From Erwinia sp. (GTDB lineage Bacteria > Pseudomonadota > Gammaproteobacteria > Enterobacterales > Enterobacteriaceae): a DNA stretch of 5,173 bases. Below are positions 1 to 5,173 of this stretch, piece by piece. How positions within the stretch are numbered: position 1 is the first letter of the stretch; each line of letters opens with the position of its first letter. The position numbers and the translations under genes are program-made. The stretch lies in the NCBI GenBank assembly GCA_003512805.1, contig DOOK01000383.1:1-5173 (forward strand), in the 5' to 3' direction. The notes beneath the pieces were generated by a model. That model saw nothing but the letters and a program-made list of their open reading frames with translations. It did not search any database and was not told where the DNA came from.

Positions 1-523
1 CTGATAATGCGGCAAATTCATGGGCAAAACGCGTTACCTGTTCCCAGTCGGTGTACTCCACTTCTTTACTCGCATCCGTTTCGCCGCCGGTCATGCGCAT
101 AATCAGCTGGATCATAAAGCGATCGAAAAAGCCGTAACGCGGATATCGCAGCGCACCTGCGAACACGGCGCAACAGTCCGGCTGCCACGGTGAACTCAAC
201 AGAAACTTACGCGTATAGGCATTAGTCTGTGGCGTGCGCTTTTCTGGCTTGCGAGCCGTCAGGTTGACCGAGAAGAATCCCGAAGGCCTTTTACCAAGCT
301 CGCTCAGGTGCTGCCTGACAAACTTGTCAACTTTAGGATGGAAATGACCATAGCGAATAGAAGCGCCAATCAGCACCCGATCGTACTTTGCCCAATCGAT
401 GTTATCCACCTGAAGAATATTGAGCGTATCGCATTCCTGATGCGCTTTAAGTTGATTAGCTATATAAGCCGCGATTTCACGAGTTTGCCCATCGCGGCTG
501 GAATAAAGAATAAGTGCTTTCAT
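1..523 (-). CDS. hemG: Protoporphyrinogen IX dehydrogenase (menaquinone-dependent), 3' end cut off by the window
   Basis: HemG oxidises protoporphyrinogen IX to protoporphyrin IX, the penultimate step of haem synthesis. It is an FMN flavodoxin-like protein that works at the inner membrane and passes electrons to respiratory quinones. The visible frame is open from ATG at 523 to the left edge, 174 codons with no stop. The E. coli protein has about 181 residues, so only a few are missing. The N-terminus [18 protein letters not shown] carries the flavodoxin phosphate loop (S8-S9-R10-D11-G12-Q13-T14). [31 protein letters not shown] and MTGGETD are all HemG hallmarks that I recognise. The start lies 15 bases after the trkH stop, behind a weak GGA, so translation probably depends on read-on from trkH. 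In E. coli an rRNA operon follows hemG; that part is outside the window. Identification is secure; nothing looks broken. Confidence 0.95.
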   Translation of the reverse strand, partial: MKALILYSSRDGQTREIAAYIANQLKAHQECDTLNILQVDNIDWAKYDRVLIGASIRYGHFHPKVDKFVRQHLSELGKRPSGFFSVNLTARKPEKRTPQTNAYTRKFLLSSPWQPDCCAVFAGALRYPRYGFFDRFMIQLIMRMTGGETDASKEVEYTDWEQVTRFAHEFAALS

Positions 524-538
524 AAGATCCAACGTTTG

Positions 539-1990
539 TTATTCGCGCCAGAAGGTTGGCGTAAACAAAACCAACAGCGTGAAGACTTCAAGACGACCAA
601 ACAGCATTGTCAGAATCAAAATCCATTTCGCCGTATCATTCATAGTAGTGAAGTTATCCGCTACTACCCCTAAACCCGGCCCCAGATTGTTCAGCGTCGC
701 AGCTACAGCGGCAAAGGCTGAGAAATCGTCCACGCCCGTGGCGATAATAGCCAGCATACTCAGCAGGAATACCAGGGCGTAAGCGGAGAAAAATCCCCAT
801 ACCGCTTCCAGTATTCTTTCCGGCAGCGCTCGCTGTCCCAGCTTAATCGTATAAACGGCATTAGGATGCACCAGCCGCTTCAGTTCTCGAGACCCCTGTT
901 TAAACAGCAGCAGGATACGGATAACCTTCAATCCTCCGCCGGTCGATCCCGCACAGCCGCCGATAAAAGCAGAGCAAAGCAGTAGTACCGGCAAAAAGAG
1001 CGGCCAGCGAGCGATACTGTCTGTCGTGAAGCCTGCCGTCGTTGCCATGGAGACAACCTGAAAGAAAGCCTGGTTCAATGTCTGAAGCCCGCTTTGATAG
1101 ATGTTGTGCGCCCAAAGCACCACCGTACAGATGATCACCAGGGTAAACTGCACGCCGATAAACATGCGGAATTCCGGATCGCGCCAGTAAACGCGTAGGT
1201 TACGCCCGCTGAGCAGCGTGAAGTGAAGACCGTAGTTACAGCCTGAGATAAGCAGGAAAATAGCAATAATGGTGTTAATGGTCGGACTGTGAAAATAGCC
1301 GATACTGGCGTCATGCGTGGAAAAGCCGCCAATAGCAATAGTAGAAAAGCTATGGCCGATAGCATCGAACAGCGGCATCCCGGCCAGCCAGAGCGCCAGC
1401 GCACAGATCACCGTTAACAGCACGTAAATCAGCCAAAGCGTTTTCGCCGTTTCGGCAATTCTGGGCCGCATCTTATTATCTTTCAGCGGGCCTGGCATTT
1501 CTGCGCGGTAAAGCTGCATCCCACCGACGCCTAAAATGGGCAAAATAGCGACGGCCAGCACGATGATCCCCATCCCGCCCAGCCATTGCAGCATTTGCCG
1601 GTAGAACAGAATGGCCTTGGGTAACGAGTCCAGCCCCACCAGCGTTGTCGCGCCTGTGGTGGTCAGGCCGGAAAAGGATTCAAAGAAGGCATCGGTGAGG
1701 GAAAGGTTAGGATGCTCGGCAAAGATAAAGGGCATCGCCCCCACGCTGCCCAACACCGTCCAGAATAGAACGACGATCAGAAAACCCTCTCGCGGTTTCA
1801 GCTCGCTTTTTTGCTTGCGGTTAGGCCACCACAGCAGTGAGCCTATCAGTAACGCCATAAAGAAGGTTTGCGTAAAGGCTCGTCCGGCGCCGTCACGATA
1901 GAGTAGCGCCACCAGGCCCGGCACGATCATAGTGCCCGAGAACAAAATGACCAGTAAACCCACGATGCGGGTAATGGCACGAAAATGCAT
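539..1990 (-). CDS. trkH: Trk potassium uptake system, membrane channel subunit TrkH
   Basis: TrkH is the potassium-translocating inner-membrane subunit of the Trk system and is gated by the cytosolic NAD/ATP-binding protein TrkA. The 483-residue product has the same length as E. coli TrkH and begins identically (MHFRAITRIVGLLVILFSGT). It shows about ten hydrophobic segments plus four re-entrant pore loops. The filter segments are near residues 108-114 (GLTTTGA, T111/T112), 218-224 (IAIGGFS, I220/G221), 316-322 (ATTAGFT, T318/A319) and 433-440 (LNNLGPGL, N435/L436). The Gly/Ser-rich stretch at 344-353 (GGCAGSTGGG) is the intramembrane gating loop of the third repeat. R466 in FGRLEVF matches the pore-facing arginine of the family. 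The ATG at 1990 has AAGGA eight bases upstream. It sits 26 bases after yigZ and 15 before hemG, within the same run of genes. No odd residues were noticed in the filter or gate. Confidence 0.97.
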   Translation of the reverse strand: MHFRAITRIVGLLVILFSGTMIVPGLVALLYRDGAGRAFTQTFFMALLIGSLLWWPNRKQKSELKPREGFLIVVLFWTVLGSVGAMPFIFAEHPNLSLTDAFFESFSGLTTTGATTLVGLDSLPKAILFYRQMLQWLGGMGIIVLAVAILPILGVGGMQLYRAEMPGPLKDNKMRPRIAETAKTLWLIYVLLTVICALALWLAGMPLFDAIGHSFSTIAIGGFSTHDASIGYFHSPTINTIIAIFLLISGCNYGLHFTLLSGRNLRVYWRDPEFRMFIGVQFTLVIICTVVLWAHNIYQSGLQTLNQAFFQVVSMATTAGFTTDSIARWPLFLPVLLLCSAFIGGCAGSTGGGLKVIRILLLFKQGSRELKRLVHPNAVYTIKLGQRALPERILEAVWGFFSAYALVFLLSMLAIIATGVDDFSAFAAVAATLNNLGPGLGVVADNFTTMNDTAKWILILTMLFGRLEVFTLLVLFTPTFWRE

Positions 1991-1998
1991 GTAGCCTT

Positions 1999-2008
1999 TC
2001 CTTTCCTG
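1999..2008 (-). promoter_or_regulatory. Purine-rich ribosome binding region of trkH
   Basis: In the 26-base gap between yigZ and trkH, the minus strand reads CAGGAAAGGAAAGG and then CTAC before the ATG. GGAAA is repeated, giving several overlapping Shine-Dalgarno-like registers. The AAGGA at 2003-1999 is eight bases from the start and is the best placed. The gap is too short for an obvious promoter or terminator, and this site lets trkH be translated independently of yigZ. Confidence 0.6.
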
Positions 2009-2016
2009 ACAAGGTG

Positions 2017-2628
2017 TTAGTCGATCGGGGCCAGATGAAGCGCCCCTCTGCTGAGATCGGTGAGATTACGCGTAAAGCCCGCTACCTGCGCATGAGGCAG
2101 CGCCAGCGTCAGCGAAACGCATTGTAAAAACTCGCTGTGCAGCACCTGGCCATGAAAACGGGCAACCATTCTTTCTATTTCCGCCAGCTGCGCGTAGTCG
2201 CAGGCCAGCGTAAAAGTCAGCATAGGCACTTTTCGTAAACGAGGCAGCAACTTCAACGCCTGCTGCACACCGCCACCGTAAGCTTTAACCAGCCCACCGG
2301 TACCTAACTGGATGCCGCCATAATAGCGCACCACTACCGCCGTTATCTCACCCACGCCGCTGCCCATCAGCTGAGCCAGCATGGGTTTGCCCGCCGTGCC
2401 GGAAGGCTCACCGTCATCTGAAAACCCCAGCTGCTGTGAATCGTCAGGCGCACCCGCTACCCAGGCCCAGCAATGATGCCGGGCAGTGGAATGCTCGTTT
2501 TTTACCTGCTGCACAAAAGCACGCGCGGCCTCCACGCCTTCGGTATGTGCCAGCAGCGTGATAAAGCGGCTTTTTTTGATCTCCTCACTGAAGCTGAACG
2601 TTTCAGCAGGAATGTCCCAGGCATCCAT
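2017..2628 (-). CDS. yigZ: YigZ, IMPACT (UPF0029) family protein
   Basis: The 203-residue protein is a cytosolic two-domain member of the IMPACT/YigZ family, about the length of E. coli YigZ (204). The N-terminal UPF0029 domain (about 14-125) contains EEIKKSRFI (15-23), HHCWAWVAGAPDDSQQ (51-66), SDDGEPSGTAGKPM (70-83) and the family signature VVVRYYGGIQLGTGGLVKAY (98-117). The C-terminal part (about 135-200) corresponds to the DUF1949 ferredoxin-like domain. Eukaryotic relatives (IMPACT/Yih1) restrain the kinase Gcn2 through Gcn1. Bacteria lack that pathway, so the bacterial role is not established; nucleic-acid or ribosome association is a guess from the fold. The ATG at 2628-2626 overlaps the pepQ stop by one base (TGATG), and only a weak CTGGA lies upstream inside pepQ. 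Translation is therefore probably coupled to termination of pepQ. Confidence 0.95.
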   Translation of the reverse strand: MDAWDIPAETFSFSEEIKKSRFITLLAHTEGVEAARAFVQQVKNEHSTARHHCWAWVAGAPDDSQQLGFSDDGEPSGTAGKPMLAQLMGSGVGEITAVVVRYYGGIQLGTGGLVKAYGGGVQQALKLLPRLRKVPMLTFTLACDYAQLAEIERMVARFHGQVLHSEFLQCVSLTLALPHAQVAGFTRNLTDLSRGALHLAPID

Positions 2629-3959
2629 CAGTCCAGCTTCAGATCCCGGGTCATGTTTTCCACGCCCTGGTCGTGGATCACCACGTTGTCTTCGATACGG
2701 ATGCCGCCGTAAGGCTTAAGCGCCTCAATGCGTGCCCAATCAAAGTGCTGGCTGAATCGGCCTTCACGCCATGGAGCAAGCAGTGATTCAATAAAGTAGA
2801 TGCCGGGCTCAATTGTCAGCACCATGCGTGGTTCAAGGATCCGCGTGCAGCGTAAAAAAGGATACTGCTGCGGCGCGGCCAGATGAGTACCGCTGTCATC
2901 CTGCATAAACCCGGCCACATCATGCACCTGTAACCCCAGTGGATGCCCCACACCGTGCGGCATAAACGGCCCGGTAAGATTTTCCGCCACCATCGCCTCT
3001 TCGCTCAGCCCTTTTACCAGCTGATGTTTCAGCAACAGCTTTGCCAACCGCTGGTGCATCTGCTGATGGTAGTCGGTATAGCGTACGCCCGCCTTCAGCG
3101 TGGCAATCAGCGCCAGCTCTTCTTCATTCATATCCTGAACAAGCGCGGCATAATCGCTGGCGGGATCGTACGCATAGCTACGCGTCAGATCCGCCGCATA
3201 ACCGTTATATTCCGTTCCCGCATCAAGCAGGAAGCTGCGCGGCTGTTCCGGCGGTAGATGATCAAGCTTAGTGTAGTGCAGCACGGCGGCATGCTCGTTC
3301 AGCGCCACAATATTGCCGTAAGGAACGTCGATATCGCGGTGTCCGGTAGCGCTGAGGTAAGCGATATTGATATCAAATTCGCTCATGCCGGACAGGAAAG
3401 CTTCCTTCGCCGCGCGATGACCGATCACCGCCGTCTTTTGCGCTTCGCGCAGGCAGTAAAGTTCGTAATCGGTTTTATAAGAACGATGATAATGCAGGAA
3501 GTCGATTACCCCTTTTGGGTTAATCGCGGCAGCGTTGATACCCAGCTGGGCAGCGCGCTGAGGTACCGGGCCGATATAAGCCACGTTTTCACGGTTCGTG
3601 GGCAGCAACTGCCCGATATCGTCCGGCTTTTTCAGCGCCGTGATATCCATACCGTCCGTCCAGAAGCTTTGCGGTAGCGGTTCAACGTTGTGCCAGTAAT
3701 CTACCGGCGAGTAAAACCAGAGCTTCGGCTTATTCACGCCATCGATCCACAGCCAGCAGTTGGGCACGGTGGTCACCGGTAGCCAGGCTTTAAACTGCGG
3801 ATTCACTTTGAAAGGGTAGTCGTGGTCATCCAGAAAAACCGTTAGCAGTTCACCGGAATGGATCAGCATGGCATCCAGCTTAAAGCGGGTCAGCACCTGT
3901 TGTGCACGCGCCTGTAGCGTATTCAGATGCGCCTGATAAAGGGCGCTCAACGAGTCCAT
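2628..3959 (-). CDS. pepQ: Xaa-Pro dipeptidase (prolidase) PepQ
   Basis: PepQ is a cytosolic, Mn-dependent dipeptidase that splits dipeptides with a C-terminal proline. From ATG 3959 it has 443 residues, the same length as E. coli PepQ. The N-terminal domain (about 1-160) precedes a pita-bread M24 catalytic domain. All five metal ligands are present: D246 (LLDAG), D257 (AADLTR), H339 (PHGVGHPLG), E384 (TIEPG) and E423 (RIEDN). The frame is also open to a GTG at 3980, which would add seven residues. ATG 3959 is preferred because GGAGGT lies six bases before it, and the GTG would be only about six bases into the predicted transcript. One oddity: residue 378, glycine in the near-invariant PGMV...TIEPG motif, is arginine (CGC, 2828-2826), one base from GGC. 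It is the first gene of the leftward run and diverges from fadB. Confidence 0.96.
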   Translation of the reverse strand: MDSLSALYQAHLNTLQARAQQVLTRFKLDAMLIHSGELLTVFLDDHDYPFKVNPQFKAWLPVTTVPNCWLWIDGVNKPKLWFYSPVDYWHNVEPLPQSFWTDGMDITALKKPDDIGQLLPTNRENVAYIGPVPQRAAQLGINAAAINPKGVIDFLHYHRSYKTDYELYCLREAQKTAVIGHRAAKEAFLSGMSEFDINIAYLSATGHRDIDVPYGNIVALNEHAAVLHYTKLDHLPPEQPRSFLLDAGTEYNGYAADLTRSYAYDPASDYAALVQDMNEEELALIATLKAGVRYTDYHQQMHQRLAKLLLKHQLVKGLSEEAMVAENLTGPFMPHGVGHPLGLQVHDVAGFMQDDSGTHLAAPQQYPFLRCTRILEPRMVLTIEPGIYFIESLLAPWREGRFSQHFDWARIEALKPYGGIRIEDNVVIHDQGVENMTRDLKLD

Positions 3960-3965
3960 CACTTT

Positions 3966-3971
3966 ACCTCC
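3966..3971 (-). promoter_or_regulatory. Strong Shine-Dalgarno that fixes the pepQ start
   Basis: The minus strand reads GGAGGT, then AAAGTG, then ATG. The six-base spacing to ATG 3959 is ideal. The in-frame GTG codons at 3980 (upstream of this site) and 3962 (only three bases away) are poorly placed, so the start is set at 3959 and the product at 443 residues. Confidence 0.85.
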
Positions 3972-3992
3972 GTTAATCACGTAATCAGGCGC

Positions 3993-4001
3993 ATCTTAGC
4001 A
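3993..4001 (-). promoter_or_regulatory. Candidate pepQ promoter, extended -10
   Basis: The minus strand reads TGC-TAAGAT: a TGn extension directly before a hexamer matching TATAAT at four of six positions, including the first two and the last. The hexamer 17 bases upstream (4021-4016, GCGGCA) is a poor -35 with three of six matches, which fits an extended -10 promoter. Transcription would begin near 3986, giving a leader of about 27 bases with the GGAGGT inside it. This would serve pepQ and, as no terminator follows, yigZ, trkH and hemG as well. It is predicted from sequence only. Confidence 0.5.
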
Positions 4002-4021
4002 CGGTGAGATCGTTTTGCCGC

Positions 4022-4043
4022 GCCTGTGATCTTGTTTGCAAAT
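4022..4043. promoter_or_regulatory. Possible CRP-cAMP site in the fadB/pepQ divergent region
   Basis: TGTGATCT at 4025-4032 is a full match to the left half of the CRP consensus (TGTGA-N6-TCACA). The right half, TTGCA at 4036-4040, matches only three of five. The centre, between 4032 and 4033, lies about 50 bases upstream of the fadB start suggested by TAACAT (4069-4074) and about 46 upstream of the predicted pepQ start, neither a classic CRP position. Fatty acid degradation genes are under catabolite control in E. coli, which makes CRP reasonable, but this is a half-good site. Confidence 0.3.
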
Positions 4044-4067
4044 AAGCAAACTCTCGTTTGCAAATAA
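4034..4067. repeat. Phased GTTTGC/GCAAAC repeat cluster upstream of fadB
   Basis: An exact 12-base direct repeat, GTTTGCAAATAA, occurs at 4034-4045 and 4056-4067. The period is 22 bases, about two helical turns. Between the copies lies GCAAAC at 4046-4051, which is inverted with respect to both: spacer 6 to the left copy and spacer 4 to the right copy. Each repeat also contains the self-complementary octamer TTTGCAAA (4035-4042 and 4057-4064). The cluster lies where upstream activator or repressor contacts for fadB would be, immediately beside the candidate -10. I do not recognise it as the site of a particular regulator; the right copy overlaps the ArcA-like box. Confidence 0.7.
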
Positions 4068-4073
4068 TTAACA
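4064..4073 (-). promoter_or_regulatory. ArcA-like box at the fadB promoter
   Basis: The minus strand reads TGTTAATTAT, matching all ten positions of the ArcA core consensus WGTTAATTAW. A second, poorer element (TGCAA against TGTTA) begins 11 bases further along the same strand, the spacing expected of ArcA direct repeats. The box overlaps the candidate fadB -10 at 4069-4074, a position suited to repression. ArcA is known to repress fad genes in E. coli under low oxygen. AT-rich promoter DNA can give such matches by chance. Confidence 0.4.
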
Positions 4074-4074
4074 T
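4069..4074 (+). promoter_or_regulatory. Candidate fadB promoter -10
   Basis: TAACAT matches TATAAT at four of six positions, including the two leading bases and the last. Transcription would begin around 4081-4086, which puts the FadR operator just downstream of the start, as I recall for E. coli fadB (about +9 to +25). No good -35 lies at 16-18 bases; GCAAAC at 4046-4051 is weak. An alternative is TTGCAA (4058-4063) with CACACT (4081-4086), starting near 4093. The choice is uncertain. Confidence 0.35.
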
Positions 4075-4093
4075 CAACCTCACACTCTCGATC

Positions 4094-4110
4094 ATCTGGT
4101 ATGACCAGAT
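4094..4110. promoter_or_regulatory. FadR operator of fadB
   Basis: ATCTGGTATGACCAGAT is a perfect 7-base inverted repeat (ATCTGGT/ACCAGAT) around a 3-base centre. It fits the FadR consensus (roughly ANCTGGTCSGACCNGNT) and closely resembles the E. coli fadB operator that I remember. FadR represses fad genes when no long-chain fatty acid is present and is released by long-chain acyl-CoA. The site ends 28 bases before the fadB ATG, so bound FadR would block initiation or early elongation. The pepQ promoter lies about 95 bases away and need not be affected. Confidence 0.9.
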
Positions 4111-4127
4111 CCCTTTAGCGCGGCAGC

Positions 4128-4132
4128 AGGAG
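4128..4132 (+). promoter_or_regulatory. Shine-Dalgarno of fadB
   Basis: AGGAG lies six bases before the ATG at 4139, a good spacing. It confirms the start that gives the expected N-terminus [10 protein letters not shown]. Confidence 0.8.
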
Positions 4133-4138
4133 AGAAGA

Positions 4139-5173
4139 ATGCTTTACCAAGGCGACACCCTGACTCTGAACTGGCTGGAAAATGGCATTGCTGAACTGGT
4201 GTTTGATGCGCCCGGTTCAGTTAACAAACTGGATACGCAAACCGTCGCGAGCCTGGGCGAGGCAATCGCCGTACTGGAGCAGCTGCCAGAGCTGCGGGCG
4301 GTTTTGCTCAGTTCACGTAAGCCGGCCTTTATCGTCGGCGCGGATATTACTGAATTTTTATCGCTGTTCGCCGCTCCGGAGGAACAGCTGACACAATGGC
4401 TGCATTACGCCAACGCCATTTTTAACCGGCTTGAGGATCTGCCGGTTCCTACTCTGTCGGCCGTGCAGGGCTATGCGCTGGGCGGCGGCTGTGAATGCAT
4501 ACTGGCGACAGATTTCCGTATCGCCACGCCGGACGCGCGGATCGGCCTGCCGGAAACGAAGCTGGGGATTATGCCCGGCTTTGGTGGCTCCGTCCGTCTG
4601 CCGCGTTTGTTGGGGGCCGACAGCGCGTTGGAAATTATCGCCGCCGGAAAAGATGTTAATGCGCAAAAGGCGCTGGCGCTGGGACTGGTGGATGCCGTTG
4701 TGGCCGCTGATAAGCTGCGTGAGGCGGGCATCACTATCCTGCGCGAGGCCATTGACGCCAAACAGCCGTGGCGTGAACGTCGTCAGCCCAAGCTGCAACC
4801 GCTGAAGCTCAGCAGAATTGAAGCCATGATGAGCTTTACCACCGCCAAAGGCGTGGTGCTGCAAACTGCAGGCAAACACTATCCTGCTCCGCTGACAGCG
4901 GTAAAAACGATTGAAGCCGCCGCAACTTTGAGCCGCGATGAGGCATTGCTGCTGGAAACCCAGGCCTTTGTTCCGCTCGCTCGCTCCGACGAGGCTCGTG
5001 CGCTGGTCGGTCTGTTCCTTAACGACCGGGCGCTAAAAGCGAAAGCGAAAAAGCTGGCACAGGATAGCGCTCCCCCTCAGCAGGCGGCCGTACTGGGCGC
5101 AGGCATTATGGGTGGCGGTATCGCTTACCAGGCGGCCAGCAAAGGCGTACCGGTAATAATGAAAGATATTAAT
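4139..5173 (+). CDS. fadB: Fatty acid oxidation complex alpha subunit FadB, 3' part cut off by the window
   Basis: FadB is the multifunctional alpha subunit of the beta-oxidation complex (alpha2-beta2 with FadA). It carries enoyl-CoA hydratase/isomerase and 3-hydroxyacyl-CoA dehydrogenase activities. The window holds exactly 345 codons with no stop; the E. coli protein has 729, so a little under half is visible. The crotonase-type domain (about 1-190) shows the oxyanion-hole region [10 protein letters not shown] (64-73) and the two catalytic glutamates, E119 in GGGCE and E139 in GLPETKLG. A linker follows, then the NAD-binding fold of the dehydrogenase domain from about 314, with the glycine loop GAGIMGGG (320-327) and the acidic residue D343 that should contact the NAD ribose. 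The frame is intact. FadR, ArcA-like and possible CRP sites lie upstream, and fadA is expected downstream, outside the window. Confidence 0.97.
   Translation, partial: MLYQGDTLTLNWLENGIAELVFDAPGSVNKLDTQTVASLGEAIAVLEQLPELRAVLLSSRKPAFIVGADITEFLSLFAAPEEQLTQWLHYANAIFNRLEDLPVPTLSAVQGYALGGGCECILATDFRIATPDARIGLPETKLGIMPGFGGSVRLPRLLGADSALEIIAAGKDVNAQKALALGLVDAVVAADKLREAGITILREAIDAKQPWRERRQPKLQPLKLSRIEAMMSFTTAKGVVLQTAGKHYPAPLTAVKTIEAAATLSRDEALLLETQAFVPLARSDEARALVGLFLNDRALKAKAKKLAQDSAPPQQAAVLGAGIMGGGIAYQAASKGVPVIMKDIN

Noticed and set aside
524..538. A separate promoter or terminator between trkH and hemG
   Set aside because: The gap is 15 bases and shows only a weak GGA before the hemG ATG.
308..673. 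A 121-codon plus-strand frame crossing the hemG/trkH junction
   Set aside because: It is antisense to both hemG and the end of trkH, and its product resembles nothing I know. The minus-strand genes explain all the sequence.
3258..3677. A 139-codon open frame on the plus strand inside pepQ
   Set aside because: It is antisense to conserved PepQ sequence, and I see no Shine-Dalgarno-supported start or family resemblance. It is a shadow frame.
4034..4051. GTTTGC-N6-GCAAAC as a transcription terminator
   Set aside because: A 6-base stem can form but has only about 50% G+C, is followed by no T-tract in either direction, and lies upstream of both divergent genes where no transcript should end.
4034..4067. 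The two 12-base repeats as the start of a CRISPR array
   Set aside because: There are only two copies, with a 10-base spacer that itself contains an inverted copy of the repeat end, and no cas genes nearby. This is a regulatory-scale repeat.
4358..4879. A 173-codon open frame on the minus strand inside fadB
   Set aside because: It lies wholly antisense to the intact, well-recognised crotonase domain of fadB. Its composition (rich in Arg, Gln, Gly and His) is typical of the reverse of a GC-rich coding frame, and I recognise no domain.
1..5173. An undescribed accessory system, mobile island or RNA gene
   Set aside because: Both strands are accounted for by five conserved core genes in their usual order and one short control region. 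I saw no integrase, transposase, tRNA-like fold, terminal repeats or break in base composition.

Overview
The window looks like chromosomal core DNA from a gammaproteobacterium of the order Enterobacterales. All five genes closely resemble their Escherichia coli counterparts as I recall them, and the gene order is the one I recall there (fadB diverging from pepQ-yigZ-trkH-hemG). Amino-acid differences from E. coli are spread through every gene, so this is a related genus. Erwiniaceae (Erwinia/Pantoea) or a neighbouring family is my guess from memory of homologues, not from an alignment.

Layout: the minus strand carries a tightly packed, probably single transcription unit that runs leftwards from about 3986: pepQ (3959-2628), yigZ (2628-2017), trkH (1990-539) and hemG (523 to beyond base 1). 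pepQ and yigZ share one base (TGATG). The later gaps are 26 and 15 bases, and there is no terminator hairpin in any gap. The plus strand carries the first 345 codons of fadB, from 4139 to the right edge. fadA, which normally follows, would lie outside.

The only non-coding stretch of any size is the 179-base divergent control region (3960-4138). It holds a perfectly symmetric FadR operator just upstream of the fadB ribosome binding site, an exact match to the ArcA core box, one good half of a CRP site, an extended -10 for pepQ, and a compact set of phased GTTTGC/GCAAAC repeats that I cannot assign to a known regulator. Four GATC (Dam) sites fall within about 104 bases here, two of them abutting or overlapping the FadR operator.

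Functionally the genes are not one pathway: fatty acid beta-oxidation (fadB), dipeptide recycling (pepQ), an IMPACT-family protein of uncertain role (yigZ), potassium uptake (trkH) and haem synthesis (hemG). They are conserved neighbours. I found no mobile element, CRISPR array, RNA gene or accessory island, and no undescribed system. The points most worth checking are in the control region, plus one non-conservative substitution (Gly to Arg) in pepQ.
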